From: JBFLYN01 sp040756655 | GTDB lineage: Bacteria; Bacillota; Sulfobacillia; UBA8153 | Length of the DNA stretch: 46,269 bases | Assembly (NCBI GenBank): GCA_040756655.1 | Contig: JBFLYN010000028.1 | Span: 1-46,269 of the forward strand | Direction: 5' to 3' | Shown: piece by piece, positions 16,312 through 24,159 of the stretch | Numbering within the stretch: position 1 is the first letter of the stretch | Layout of the letters: every line of letters begins with the position of its first letter | The notes under the pieces: model-generated | What the model saw: only the letters and a program-made list of their open reading frames with translations | What the model was told of the DNA's origin: nothing | The model's database searches: none | Translations under genes and position numbers: made by a program

Positions 16312-17385
16312 CTATAGCCCCGGGGTCCCATAGACCAGCACCTGCTGCGGGTCAATGGAAAGTCTTACCGGGCGACCGGGTCCGAGCCCCCAGCGGTGGA
16401 CTTCCTGTTCGCTCACGTAGACCACCAGCGGGACCCCGCAGTCTGCCTCCAGCCGGTAGGCTGCGCCTTCGGGCAGGAGGCGCCGGATGGTGCCGACCAC
16501 CGCATTGCCGGCCGGGCTTTCCGGGGACTCCAGGTAAAGGTCCTGGGGCCTCAGCCCGACGGTGACCTCTCCGCCCGCGATCGTGGATGCCGTCAACTCC
16601 AGCCCCTTGGCTCGCAGCCGGGCACACCCGTTATGCGGTTCGGCCACGGCGGAGAACAGGTTCTCCACGCCCAGGAATGCCGCCAGACGGGCCGACCCCG
16701 GGCGGCGAAACACGTCCTCCACGGGCCCGGTCTGTTCCACTACTCCATCAAAGAGTACGGCCACGCTGCGCGATACCAGCCGGGCTTCGGTGCGGTCGTG
16801 CGTCACAAATACGGTGGTAATGTGCAAGGCATCCAGGAGGGTCAAGAGTTCGTCACGAAAACCCTGCCGGGCAGGAGCATCCAGATATGCCGTGGGCTCG
16901 TCTAAGAACAGTATCTCAGGCTCCAGAGCCAACGCCCTGGCCAAGGCCGCTTTCTGGGCTTCTCCACCCGACAGTGTTGCCACGTCCCTCTGCCCTAGTG
17001 GTCCCAGTCCCACTAAGTCCAGGGTCTCCTGGACCCGGCGCTGGGTCAGATGACGTGGGAACTTCCTGAGCCTAAGGCCGTAGGCCACATTGTCATAGAC
17101 CGTGCCCCTAAAGAGCAATGGGTCCTGGAACACCATGACCATGCGCCTGCGCTGGTCAAGGCGTTCCCCGGCGTTTTGCGGTACTTTTCCGCTGAAAGCA
17201 ACCGAGCCCGATGTGGGTTTTTCCAGGAGCCCCATCAGTCTTAGCAGCGTGCTCTTGCCAGACCCGTTGGGCCCTAACAGGGTCAGCACGGTGCCAGCTT
17301 CAATATCCAGCTCAGGTACTGAGAGCACCGTCTGGCCCTGGTATTGCTGGACCAACCCCCTAACGCTTATGGCAGGCGACGCCAC
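16312..17385 (-). CDS. tupC: Tungstate ABC transporter ATP-binding protein TupC
   Basis: This 357-residue ATPase for tungstate (possibly molybdate) import has Walker A GPNGSGKST at about residue 38, Q-loop VFQDPLLF, signature TLSGGEAQKAALARA, Walker B EILFLDEPTAYLD, and switch histidine VFVTHD. A C-terminal extension (residues about 235-357) resembles a TOBE oxyanion-sensing region. GTG 17385 follows ACAGGAGGTG. It overlaps tupB by 19 bp, so the two are translated together. The upstream leader contains a likely molybdenum/tungsten cofactor riboswitch and a terminator. No tupA (binding protein) is present nearby. Confidence 0.8.
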   Translation of the reverse strand: MASPAISVRGLVQQYQGQTVLSVPELDIEAGTVLTLLGPNGSGKSTLLRLMGLLEKPTSGSVAFSGKVPQNAGERLDQRRRMVMVFQDPLLFRGTVYDNVAYGLRLRKFPRHLTQRRVQETLDLVGLGPLGQRDVATLSGGEAQKAALARALALEPEILFLDEPTAYLDAPARQGFRDELLTLLDALHITTVFVTHDRTEARLVSRSVAVLFDGVVEQTGPVEDVFRRPGSARLAAFLGVENLFSAVAEPHNGCARLRAKGLELTASTIAGGEVTVGLRPQDLYLESPESPAGNAVVGTIRRLLPEGAAYRLEADCGVPLVVYVSEQEVHRWGLGPGRPVRLSIDPQQVLVYGTPGL

Positions 17386-18089
17386 GGGCGCACCTCCTGT
17401 TGCTGGGCGATGGTGAGCACGGCGTTGACCACGAATACCAGGCCCAGCAGGATAACGCTGAGCGCAATAGCCGTGTCGAACCGTCCCATGCGGGCTTCCA
17501 GCACTGTGGCAGTGGTCAGGACCCGGGTCTGCCCACGGATGTTGCCTCCTACCATCATCACTGCCCCCACCTCAGAGATGACCCCGCCGAAACCCGCCAT
17601 GATGGCGGCCAAGAGCGGCAGGCGGGCTTCCCGGGCCAGGGTCCACACCAGCTGGATGCCCGAGGCTCCTAGGGCCAGCGCCTGCAGGGCGATGCGGGGA
17701 TCGAGCTGCTGCACTGCCGCACAGGTCAGGCCCGTAACTATGGGAAAGGCGATGACGGCTTGGGCCATGATCATGGCCAAGGGCGTGTACAGTAGATCCC
17801 AGGCCCCCAGCGGTCCGCTTCGCCAAAGAAGGATAGATATGAAAAGACCCACCACCACCGGGGGCAGGCCCATGCCTGTGTTTACCACTCCAAGAAGGAA
17901 ACGGCGTCCGCGGAACCGGGAGAGCCCGAGCCACAAGCCCACCGGCATGCCCAGGACAATCGCCATGAGGGTGGCGCTTCCGGAAACCCGCAGCGACAAC
18001 CAGGTTATGGCCAGGAGCTCCCGGTCGACCGACCACAGCAACCCCAGGGCTTGTCTAAAGCCTTCCCATACCAGTGCCAAGTTTTTCAC
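17367..18089 (-). CDS. tupB: Tungstate ABC transporter permease TupB
   Basis: This 240-residue inner-membrane permease has about five or six helices and a binding-protein-dependent transport (EAA) region. The C-terminal TupB hallmark EVGAVMMVGGNIRGQTRVLTT and VLEARMGRFDTAIALSVILL are clear, and GLPPVVVGLFI is the loop that contacts the ATPase. TupB-type permeases import tungstate; molybdate is an alternative. It starts at GTG 18089 after GTGAGGA. The gene before it would normally be tupA; instead the leader RNA begins about 180 bp upstream. Confidence 0.83.
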   Translation of the reverse strand: MKNLALVWEGFRQALGLLWSVDRELLAITWLSLRVSGSATLMAIVLGMPVGLWLGLSRFRGRRFLLGVVNTGMGLPPVVVGLFISILLWRSGPLGAWDLLYTPLAMIMAQAVIAFPIVTGLTCAAVQQLDPRIALQALALGASGIQLVWTLAREARLPLLAAIMAGFGGVISEVGAVMMVGGNIRGQTRVLTTATVLEARMGRFDTAIALSVILLGLVFVVNAVLTIAQQQEVRPWRRLP

Positions 18090-18101
18090 TCCTCACATGA
18101 G

Positions 18102-18136
18102 AAAACAAAAACCGGCGCGTTGCGTAGAAGCGCCAG
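18102..18136 (-). terminator. Attenuator terminator before tupB
   Basis: On the minus strand CTGGCGC and GCGCCGG form a 7-bp stem (18136-18130 with 18118-18112) with an 11-base loop, followed by TTTTTGTTTT. It lies between the candidate aptamer and tupB. The loop (CGCAACG) can also pair with CGTTGCG further upstream (about 18161-18167), a possible antiterminator. Thus transcription into tupB can be switched. Confidence 0.7.
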
Positions 18137-18275
18137 CGAGAGTCCTACCTCGCTCCTTTCCGCAACGGGGGGCAATGCGGTTTCCCGCATCACCGTTAGC
18201 GCGACTGGTTCACCGCGCACGGCCTGGACCCGTGGACCGGGACGCCTTTAGGGTCACCAGGCTCGGAGCTATATG
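18137..18275 (-). promoter_or_regulatory. Candidate Moco/Tuco riboswitch aptamer upstream of tupBC
   Basis: The minus-strand leader folds by eye like a molybdenum/tungsten cofactor RNA: P1 GCTCC with GGAGC, an inner stem GCCTGG with CCAGGC, a GCGCG/CGCGC hairpin, and a 10-bp stem (GGTGATGCGG with CCGCATTGCC) closed by a GAAA tetraloop, with CCTAAAGG that resembles a tetraloop-receptor segment. The 3' P1 strand overlaps a GCGAG/CTCGC stem directly before the terminator, so aptamer folding could control termination. Moco RNAs are known upstream of molybdenum and tungsten transport genes. I compared with memory of the motif, not a covariance model. Confidence 0.55.
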
Positions 18276-18687
18276 AGTGTGAGACGACATTCTACACCAC
18301 ACCCTGCAATCCCTCCTGCCCAGCATGAACGGTTTTCGAACCGGTCGTTGTCCCTTTTTCCACCCGCTCGACCAGCTTCTGCAGGATGGTGCATTAGGTC
18401 TGAGCGTACAAGCCGATTTCACCGGTCTCCGGGTCGAGCTGTCCACCGGGATATCGCCTCCCAGAGCTGGTGCTCCCGTGGACACCACGGCAAAAACTGG
18501 TAGCGCCGGTTTCCTCCAGTGGCTCTTTGGCCGCCGTCGCCTGCATGCGTGCCCCTGGCTCCAGGTGTCCGCCGGAACCTCCTGCGCCCGTCGATTCCGG
18601 GGAGAGTTCGGGCCCGGTCTGCTCCACGCATTGGCGTGGGCAGGCAGCCTTGACGCCTGGTCCCTGGGGGCGAGTTGCAAAGACCAC
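18276..18687. other. Gap between tup leader and proC promoter, no supported gene
   Basis: About 410 bp separate the tup leader from the proC promoter. Open frames exist on both strands but have no recognisable protein, no consistent ribosome site and unusual composition (many Arg, Ser, Pro), as expected of random frames in GC-rich DNA. It may hold the promoter of the tup leader (a TAGAAT-like box near 18283-18288 on the minus strand) and perhaps a decayed gene. I do not call a gene. Confidence 0.5.
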
Positions 18688-18716
18688 TTGATTGACCGGC
18701 CCGGGCAGCATATAAT
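18688..18716 (+). promoter_or_regulatory. Sigma-A promoter of the T-box-proC unit
   Basis: TTGATT (18688-18693), 17 bp, TATAAT (18711-18716). The -10 is a perfect consensus. A transcript starting near 18723 would include the whole T-box leader. Confidence 0.75.
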
Positions 18717-18722
18717 GGACAT

Positions 18723-18985
18723 CAAAGCCATACGGAATAGCTATGAAGATGAGCAGTAGCAGGTGAGCCCCGTCACAGAGAGCTGCGTCCAGCTGAGAGC
18801 GCGGCACGGGAGGACTGTGAAACCCGCATCGGAGCACCCGGCGAAGAGCCGGCGCGGGCGGCCCCGCTCGTTACCCCGGGGACCGGCATGATGGTGCCGG
18901 ATGGAGAGGGCAGTCGCCAAACTGCCAAACAGGGTGGTACCGCGGAAAGACCTTCCGTCCTTGACGGAGGGTTATCTTGTTTTAA
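18723..18985 (+). promoter_or_regulatory. T-box leader for tRNA-Pro, controlling proC
   Basis: The T-box sequence AGGGTGGTACCGCGG is at 18931-18945 and is the classic tRNA acceptor-binding bulge. A stem I region with the AGAGA-like box (CACAGAGAGCTG, about 18774-18785) and a specifier region (GTGAAACCCGCATCGGAGC) come before it; CCC at 18823-18825 would be a proline codon. A terminator hairpin follows: CCTTCCGTC (18951-18959) pairs with GACGGAGGG (18963-18971), then a T-rich run. Uncharged tRNA-Pro is expected to stabilise the antiterminator and switch on proC. The specifier codon was chosen by eye from its surroundings and agreement with the downstream gene. Confidence 0.88.
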
Positions 18986-18999
18986 GGGGGCCCTTACGC

Positions 19000-19821
19000 A
19001 TGGATGGACTTGACTTGGCTGGTCGCATCGGTTTGGTGGGTGCCGGGGCCATGGCCGAAGCACTATTGAGCGGCTGGGTAGCCAAAGGCCTGGATCCAGC
19101 CCTAGTGAAACTCACCAATCGGAGCAACCGGCAGCGCTTGGCTTACCTGGAAAAAAGCTTCGGAGCTGGCAGCACCGGGGACAAAGCTGAACTGGCGTCG
19201 TGGGCCGACACGCTGGTTTTGGCCACCAAGCCGCAGGACGCTGCCCTGGCTGCCATCCAGTTCCGGGGATTGACCCGCCCCGGCCAGCTCCTAGTATCGG
19301 TAGTAGCCGGGCTGAAGCTTAGGTGGCTGGAGCACGCCTTCCCAGGTGTTGCGGTAATCAGGGCCATGCCCAACACGTCCTGCCGGGTATCCGAGTCGGC
19401 CACGGCCCTGGCGGCGGCCCATGGCTGCTCCCCCCGGCAACTCCGCGCCGCCGGTGCCATCTTCGCCGCCGTAGGGGAAGTGACCTGGGTGGACGAGGAG
19501 ATGCTGGACGCTGTCACCGGCCTTAGTGGCAGCGGTCCGGCGTACGTGTACTACCTGGTCGAGGCCATGGAAGAGGCCGGGGCCCGTGTGGGGCTTCCTC
19601 CCGAGATCACCCGGCGGCTGGCCGTCCGCACCGTGCTGGGTGCAGCCCGCATGCTGTTGGAGTCGGGAGAGGAACCCGCGCGGCTACGCGCCATGGTCAG
19701 TTCTCCGGATGGCACCACCGTGGCAGGCATCAAGCAGCTGGAGGACGCCGGGTTCAAAGAAGCCGTGATCAAGGCGGTGGCCAAGGCCACTGTCCGGGCT
19801 ACCGAGCTTGCCCGGGAGTAG
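19000..19821 (+). CDS. proC: Pyrroline-5-carboxylate reductase
   Basis: This 273-residue cytoplasmic enzyme makes the last step of proline synthesis, reducing 1-pyrroline-5-carboxylate with NAD(P)H. The dinucleotide fold is visible at IGLVGAGAMAEALLSGWVAKG, with VVAGLKLRWLE and AVIRAMPNTSCRVSESATAL in the middle, and the family signature near the end: SGSGPAYVYYLVEAMEEAG and SSPDGTTVAGIKQLEDAG. ATG 19000 has AAGGGGG before it. It is preceded by a proline T-box and promoter, so expression should rise when charged tRNA-Pro is short. Confidence 0.95.
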   Translation: MDGLDLAGRIGLVGAGAMAEALLSGWVAKGLDPALVKLTNRSNRQRLAYLEKSFGAGSTGDKAELASWADTLVLATKPQDAALAAIQFRGLTRPGQLLVSVVAGLKLRWLEHAFPGVAVIRAMPNTSCRVSESATALAAAHGCSPRQLRAAGAIFAAVGEVTWVDEEMLDAVTGLSGSGPAYVYYLVEAMEEAGARVGLPPEITRRLAVRTVLGAARMLLESGEEPARLRAMVSSPDGTTVAGIKQLEDAGFKEAVIKAVAKATVRATELARE

Positions 19822-19833
19822 ACTAGACCGGGT

Positions 19834-21234
19834 TCAATGGCCCGCCGCCTCGGCCTGCTGCGCCGGAACCTGGGTCTGAACGGTGCGCTCTAGCTGCCTT
19901 ACAAACACAAGGGCAAGAGCGCACACGGCGATGAGCATCACGTAGGACTCAAAATATCCCGGCACCGGACCCCGGCGGGCCGGGTCGATCCGTGCAAAAT
20001 TGGCACTAAGCACAAGCCCGGCTACGGTAGTGCCGCAGATGCCGGCCACGAACCTGAGCATGTTGAAGACCCCGGCGACGGTGCCGGCTCGTTCCGGTGG
20101 AGCGGAACCCATCACCGCGCTGAGGGTGGGTGACCAGATGAGCCCGGCGCCGGTGCCGTTGATGAGCAGGGCGGCCACGATATATGCCGGGCTAGCCTGC
20201 GGCGTCAAGAAGGCCAGCAAGGTGAAGGTGAGGATCTTAATCAGGAGCCCGGCCGTGACCGGCCACCGGTTGCCCAGCCGGTCCGAGAGCGCCCCTCCCA
20301 GTGGTGAAGCAAAAATCCGCACACAGGCGCTGGGGAGCATGATCAGGCCGATGACGGCGGCCGGGTGGCCCTGGACCTGTGCCAGGAACAAAGGAAGCAA
20401 GAAGGTGGTGGCCTGGCCGGTGAGCATATGGACGCCCCCGCACACCGTTCCAGCCACGAAGACCGGGTTGGAAAACAGGTTCAGGTCCACGGTGGGCTGT
20501 TCGAGGCCCTTTTCTACCCGGCAGAAGGCCCAGATGATCAGAAGCGCGATGGCCAAGTACCCCGCGGTTACCAACCCCCTGCCATCTCCTACACTGGTCA
20601 GGCCCATGACCAGCGAAAACAGCCCGGCGGCCAGGAGGATCGAACCGGCAAAATCGAAGCGGCCGGGCCTTTTTGGGGATTCACCAAGAAGTGTCGCGGC
20701 ACCCACCAGCGCCAGCACGGCCACGGGCACATTCACGTAGAACACGGCTCTCCACCTCAAGAAATCCACCAGGAAGCCGCCCAGGGCCGGACCGACCACC
20801 GCGCCTACTGCCGCGGTCCCGCCCCAGACTCCAAGCATCCGCCCGCGTTGATCCGGGGGAAACAGGGCGGTTCCCATGGCCATGGCATTGGGGAAGAGAG
20901 CTCCTGCCCCCACCGCCTGGATCACCCTAAACAGCACCAGGGAACCGAATGTCCAGGTCATGCTGCACAGGATGGAACCGGCGGCGAAGGTGGTCAGTCC
21001 CAGCATGAACATCCTCTTTCGCCCGTACATGTCGCCCAGGCGCCCGAACACCGGCATGAGGATGGAATAGGGGAGGATGTAGGCGTTGAACACCCAAGTA
21101 AGGTCTTTAACGTCGACTCCAAATTCGCTCATGATGGAGGGGGACGCCACCCGGATCATGTTAGTGTTTAGAACGGACATGAAAGTGGCGGCCAGGATGG
21201 TGACAAACGCCAGGTAGCGCCAGGAACGATTCAT
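19834..21234 (-). CDS. MFS drug-exporter-like transporter (DHA2/EmrB-QacA type)
   Basis: This 466-residue proton-driven exporter has about 14 hydrophobic helices. Motif A-like GRLGDMYGRKRMFMLGL follows helix 2, and the DHA2-type motif C region AVGAVVGPALGGFLVDFLRWRAVFYVNVP is clear. The first helix reads ILAATFMSVLNTNMIRVASP, typical of the family. Substrate cannot be assigned. ATG 21234 follows TAGGAGG. It converges with proC 12 bp away. There is no adjacent regulator to suggest an inducer. Confidence 0.88.
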   Translation of the reverse strand: MNRSWRYLAFVTILAATFMSVLNTNMIRVASPSIMSEFGVDVKDLTWVFNAYILPYSILMPVFGRLGDMYGRKRMFMLGLTTFAAGSILCSMTWTFGSLVLFRVIQAVGAGALFPNAMAMGTALFPPDQRGRMLGVWGGTAAVGAVVGPALGGFLVDFLRWRAVFYVNVPVAVLALVGAATLLGESPKRPGRFDFAGSILLAAGLFSLVMGLTSVGDGRGLVTAGYLAIALLIIWAFCRVEKGLEQPTVDLNLFSNPVFVAGTVCGGVHMLTGQATTFLLPLFLAQVQGHPAAVIGLIMLPSACVRIFASPLGGALSDRLGNRWPVTAGLLIKILTFTLLAFLTPQASPAYIVAALLINGTGAGLIWSPTLSAVMGSAPPERAGTVAGVFNMLRFVAGICGTTVAGLVLSANFARIDPARRGPVPGYFESYVMLIAVCALALVFVRQLERTVQTQVPAQQAEAAGH

Positions 21235-21310
21235 GATTAAGAGGGCCTCCTAATACGTAGCTTCCTGCACTATTCTACGGGTTGCGAACCTTTCCTGCAC
21301 AGGAAGCAGC

Positions 21311-21337
21311 AAAAAAAACGGCAGCCTACCGCTGCCG
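21311..21337 (-). terminator. Rho-independent terminator after small helical gene
   Basis: On the minus strand CGGCAGC, a GGTAG loop and GCTGCCG form a 7-bp stem followed by TTTTTTTT. It ends the transcript of the gene at 21351-21635. Confidence 0.85.
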
Positions 21338-21350
21338 AGCCCAGCTTGGG

Positions 21351-21635
21351 TTACCGGAACCGGCCCATACTCATCATGAGCTGGGTGACTTGCTCAACCA
21401 GGTCATCGGTGATCTTTTGGTTGTTTTTGTCGACCACCGCCGCGATGGCGCCCGCCGCGGCCTCTGTCAGCGCTTCGTCACAGCATTCTTGGAGCGATCC
21501 GGAAAACTGCCGCAGCAATTCTGCCTTGAGTTCGTCCAAGCTAAGACCAAGCCTTGACAACACGGTAACGGCCTCCTTTGCACAGGACTGAAGGATGGAT
21601 TCGCCGCCGGTGGCCATATCCTCCTTCACGGCCAT
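21351..21635 (-). CDS. Small helical protein, unrecognised
   Basis: This 94-residue protein is predicted to be almost entirely alpha-helical: ILQSCAKEAVTVLSRLGLSLDELKAELLRQF, then CCDEALTEAAAGAIAAVVDKNN and ITDDLVEQVTQLMMSMGRFR. There are three cysteines (one single, one adjacent pair) and no signal peptide. The ATG at 21635 has only a weak ribosome site upstream; a strong AAGGAGG lies two bases before an internal ATG, too close to serve it. A clear terminator follows its stop, which supports a real transcribed gene. I do not recognise the family. Confidence 0.6.
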   Translation of the reverse strand: MAVKEDMATGGESILQSCAKEAVTVLSRLGLSLDELKAELLRQFSGSLQECCDEALTEAAAGAIAAVVDKNNQKITDDLVEQVTQLMMSMGRFR

Positions 21636-21734
21636 GGCACTTCATCCATACAGCATCTTGAGGTGTCATTAATACCTTCTTGACAGGGGCAGGTTAGACT
21701 GAAGGTAGAAAGATTCCAAAGGAGGTGACGACAA

Positions 21735-22220
21735 ATGCGAAGGCGGTATGTGGTAATGGTTCTGGCGGCCATTCTGGTGGTAGGCTCAGTGAGCGTGGCG
21801 TCGGCCAGGGGATTTGGCCTGATGGACAAGGCCGGAACCCGGATGCAAGGGTGCGAAAGCCTGGACAGCCTGGACCTGACCGAAGAGCAGTTCCAGGCCA
21901 TGCGGGCCATCGACGAGGCTTACTTTGCCCGCAACTTGGAACTGCGCACGGCCATGTTTACCAAGAACTTCGAGCTCCGCCAGCTGCTCTGGACCAAGGA
22001 GCGGGATGAAGGAGCCATCGAGGCCAAGCGCGCTGAGCTGCAGGCACTACACGAGGCCATGAAGGAACTGACCCAGGAACGTCACGAACAAATGCAGTCG
22101 CTTCTCACCGACGAGCAAAGACAGCAGCTCCAGGAACGCGCCCAGACGCGGCAGAGCATGATGAAGGGTATGATCATGCGTCGCCAGGCCAAGGGCTTCA
22201 TGGGAGCCCGCGGTTTCTAG
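21735..22220 (+). CDS. Spy/CpxP-like secreted metal/stress-response protein
   Basis: This 161-residue protein has a typical Sec signal peptide (MRRRYVVMVLAAILVVGSVSVASA). The mature part is highly helical and rich in Glu, Gln and Arg: LDLTEEQFQAMRAIDEAY, ALHEAMKELTQERHEQMQSLLTDEQRQQLQERAQTRQ. LTEEQ and LTDEQRQQL repeats are the Spy/CpxP/ZraP LTxxQ-like motif. Such periplasmic proteins act as chaperones or bind metal; in a Gram-positive-type cell the location would be the cell-wall space. ATG 21735 follows AAAGGAGGTGACGACAA. A terminator follows 18 bp after the stop. Confidence 0.78.
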   Translation: MRRRYVVMVLAAILVVGSVSVASARGFGLMDKAGTRMQGCESLDSLDLTEEQFQAMRAIDEAYFARNLELRTAMFTKNFELRQLLWTKERDEGAIEAKRAELQALHEAMKELTQERHEQMQSLLTDEQRQQLQERAQTRQSMMKGMIMRRQAKGFMGARGF

Positions 22221-22237
22221 CTGCATCACGTCCACCG

Positions 22238-22276
22238 GGGCCGGAGGATCTTGTGCGGGTTCTCCGGCCCTCTTTC
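22238..22276 (+). terminator. Terminator after Spy-like gene
   Basis: GGGCCGGAG (22238-22246) pairs with CTCCGGCCC (22262-22270), followed by TCTTTCC. The stem is strong, the U tract short. Confidence 0.7.
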
Positions 22277-22351
22277 CTGTACTGCAGCTCCCCCTTTTGG
22301 GGCCCCGGCATAATATGTCAACACAAATGCTGATGCCCCGGGGTGAGGTAC

Positions 22352-22612
22352 ATGGCGCACCGGCTCTTGGACCTACGTGGGGAGCGCTGCCCGGTGATAT
22401 TCCAGAGGATTATGTTGGCACTTGAGGATGGAAAAGCCGGAGACGTCTGGGAGGTGTGGTTCAACTACCCTCCCGCCGTAGGCGGCGTCCCCCGCAGTCT
22501 GCAAGTGTACCAGCACCACGTCCTGGCATTAGAGCCGCTCTCGCCGTCCAGTTGGAAACTCGTAGTACAAAAAGGAGAGAGGGGTGTATCGCACCCCTCT
22601 TTCCGCAGATGA
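22352..22612 (+). CDS. TusA-like sulfurtransferase-family small protein
   Basis: This 86-residue protein starts at ATG 22352 after GGGTGAGGT. LLDLRGERCPVIFQRIMLALE matches the TusA/SirA family start, with the conserved redox Cys in the first helix; the usual CPxP motif is CPVI here, so the second Pro is missing. The rest (GDVWEVWFNYPPAVGGVPRSLQ, VLALEPLSPSSWKLVVQKGER) fits a two-layer alpha/beta sandwich. TusA proteins relay persulfide sulfur from cysteine desulfurases; a partner is not visible here. The end overlaps a terminator for the opposite strand. Confidence 0.7.
   Translation: MAHRLLDLRGERCPVIFQRIMLALEDGKAGDVWEVWFNYPPAVGGVPRSLQVYQHHVLALEPLSPSSWKLVVQKGERGVSHPSFRR
22570..22600 (-). terminator. 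Terminator of CAP-domain gene, inside the TusA-like 3' end
   Basis: On the minus strand AGAGGGGTG (22600-22592), a 5-base loop and CACCCCTCT form a 9-bp stem, followed by CCTTTTTG. It lies inside the last codons of the opposite-strand TusA-like gene. Confidence 0.8.
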
Positions 22613-22615
22613 CGG

Positions 22616-23338
22616 TCAGGGAAGGATGAACAGCTGGCACACCACGATACCACCCTGGGGATTGCGTACCACCCCGATACCTACGTGGGTGTACTGCGGG
22701 TTCACGATGCTGGCGCGGTGGTTAGCGCTGACCATGAACTGGGTGTGGGCGAACGCGGCACTAGGTGCCTTGGTAAGGTTCTCGGCACCAGCCCGGTAGG
22801 CAATCCCGGCTCGCTTGAGCATATCCCAGGGAGTGCCCAGGGTCGGTGAAATGTGGGCGTAATAATTGTTGTCCACCATGTCCTGCGCCTTGATGCGGGC
22901 CAACTTGGTTAGCTCCGGGTGGTGCTGCAGAGGGGCCAGTCCCAAGCGGGCGCGCTCCTGGTTGGCCAGTTGCAGCAGGAGCTGCTCGTCGGCCACGATG
23001 CCCGGTACATCTGTCGAAGGTGGCGTGGGAGCCGGGGCAGCTGGTGGAGTAGGGGCCGCGAACCTGGGGTAATAGCCATAGAACGGGAAGCTGGGCTGGG
23101 GTACCGGCTGCGGCGTGGGAGCTGGCTGTGGCGTGGGAGCCGGTGGTGGAGGCGTGGGTGCTGGCTGCGGCGTTGCTGGAATCTGCCCATAAGACGGGTA
23201 CCCGTACTGTGACAGGTACATTGACCTCTGGTAGAGGTCGAACAGGCCTTCCGACGCCATGACCGGGCTGACTACTGCCAGCAACAGGGTGCCGGCAACT
23301 ACGCTGTTTACCATAAGACGCCACATTCGTTGTTTCAT
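22616..23338 (-). CDS. CAP/SCP-domain secreted protein with Pro-rich linker
   Basis: This 240-residue YkwD-like protein has an N-terminal signal peptide (LMVNSVVAGTLLLAVVSPVMASEG). Next comes a Tyr- and Pro-rich region with repeated PAPTPPPP and APTPQP motifs (about residues 55-110). The C-terminal 120 residues form a CAP/SCP-like domain: LLQLANQERARLGLAPLQHHPELTKLARIKAQDMVDNNYYAHISPTLGTPWDMLKRAGI and AENLTKAPSAAFAHTQFMVSANHRASIVNPQYTHVGIGVV, with the typical His/Glu pocket. Bacterial CAP proteins occur in cell envelopes and spore coats. ATG 23338 follows GGGAGGTTACG; a terminator follows the stop. It is divergent from the Cys-rich gene. Confidence 0.87.
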   Translation of the reverse strand: MKQRMWRLMVNSVVAGTLLLAVVSPVMASEGLFDLYQRSMYLSQYGYPSYGQIPATPQPAPTPPPPAPTPQPAPTPQPVPQPSFPFYGYYPRFAAPTPPAAPAPTPPSTDVPGIVADEQLLLQLANQERARLGLAPLQHHPELTKLARIKAQDMVDNNYYAHISPTLGTPWDMLKRAGIAYRAGAENLTKAPSAAFAHTQFMVSANHRASIVNPQYTHVGIGVVRNPQGGIVVCQLFILP

Positions 23339-23455
23339 TTACGTAACCTCCCTGGATACAAGTGGTATGTCAGGCTCAAACCGACAGTATTATGGTAACT
23401 TCGATGGTCCTGTGCGTTTCTCCTTCTGGTTGGAGTCGCTACAGATTTCCCTGTA

Positions 23456-23483
23456 ACACTCAAGCCCCATGCGCCATAAACTA
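23456..23483 (+). promoter_or_regulatory. Sigma-K-like promoter of the Cys/Pro-rich gene
   Basis: AC at 23456-23457, exactly 17 bp, then CATAAACTA at 23475-23483 matches the sigma-K consensus AC-N17-CATANNNTA of late mother-cell transcription. The -10 sits in the perfect inverted repeat CGCCATA-AAC-TATGGCG (23474-ish to 23487), so an operator is an alternative. The motif is short and could be chance. Confidence 0.45.
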
Positions 23484-23530
23484 TGGCGACGACATTAAGT
23501 AAACCCATCCCAGAAAGGAGGAAAGTCGTA

Positions 23531-24148
23531 ATGTCGAAGCCGTGTTCGGAGACGTTGATCGGAAAGCAGGTAGAGGCCGAAGACCTAAGCACGTTCATCA
23601 TCCAATGTATTGAGGTCCTGAAGGTGTTCGACTTCTGCTTCCAGCAGGACTTCCGGTTCCAGTGTTTCCCGGTTCCGCAGGAGTGTGCTCCCCCTTTGCC
23701 TGCGGGAGCCACAGCGGCATGTGACATTGTATCAGCCGACTGCTTCGAAGTCAGGAGGGAACCAGCACCTCCTCCCGCGCCTCCGGGTGTGGTCGTGGTG
23801 GTTTTGCGCATCGAAATCACTGCCAACATCACCATATTCAACCCGGATACCACCATCCGCTGCGTGTTTACGGTCAACTTCAGCTTTGAAAAGCCTATCC
23901 TGCTGTTTGTACCAGACGGCGCGGACGTGGTATGCGAGATCCTGGCTGCCTGTGGACCCTGCACCGTCGATACCCTCGTCTGCTGCAAGTTTGAGTTCTG
24001 CATTCTCGTGCAGTCGCGGGCCCTTGCCAAGCTGCTCGTTCCCACGCTCGGTTTCTGCCCGCCGCGCGAGTGCCAGCCGCTTCCACAGCCGTTCCCGTTC
24101 CCGTGTCCGCCCCCTCCGCCGTTTGAGCCTACTGCGAAGAAGCCCTAG
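23531..24148 (+). CDS. Cys- and Pro-rich protein, probable spore-envelope component
   Basis: This 205-residue protein has about 18 cysteines, many in pairs or CxxC-like patterns (VCCKFEFC, CGPC), and a Pro-rich tail. A central beta-rich part (VVVVVLRIEITANITIFNP, CVFTVNFSFEKPILLFVPDG) looks like a beta-sandwich. There is no signal peptide, which fits assembly inside the mother cell. I do not recognise the family; Cys-rich coat and exosporium proteins are similar in composition. AAAGGAGGAAAG before ATG 23531 is a strong ribosome site, and a sigma-K-like promoter lies 75 bp upstream. The function is inference from composition and promoter. Confidence 0.62.
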   Translation: MSKPCSETLIGKQVEAEDLSTFIIQCIEVLKVFDFCFQQDFRFQCFPVPQECAPPLPAGATAACDIVSADCFEVRREPAPPPAPPGVVVVVLRIEITANITIFNPDTTIRCVFTVNFSFEKPILLFVPDGADVVCEILAACGPCTVDTLVCCKFEFCILVQSRALAKLLVPTLGFCPPRECQPLPQPFPFPCPPPPPFEPTAKKP

Positions 24149-24159
24149 TAATGACGGCC

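Noticed and set aside
18210..18837. Several open frames between tup and proC leader
   Set aside because: No recognisable domain; the plus-strand frames run into the proC leader and the minus-strand frames overlap the tup leader; not called.
20365..21171. 268-residue plus-strand open frame opposite the MFS gene
   Set aside because: Low-complexity His/Gln/Gly-rich shadow of the transporter; no ribosome site or domain.
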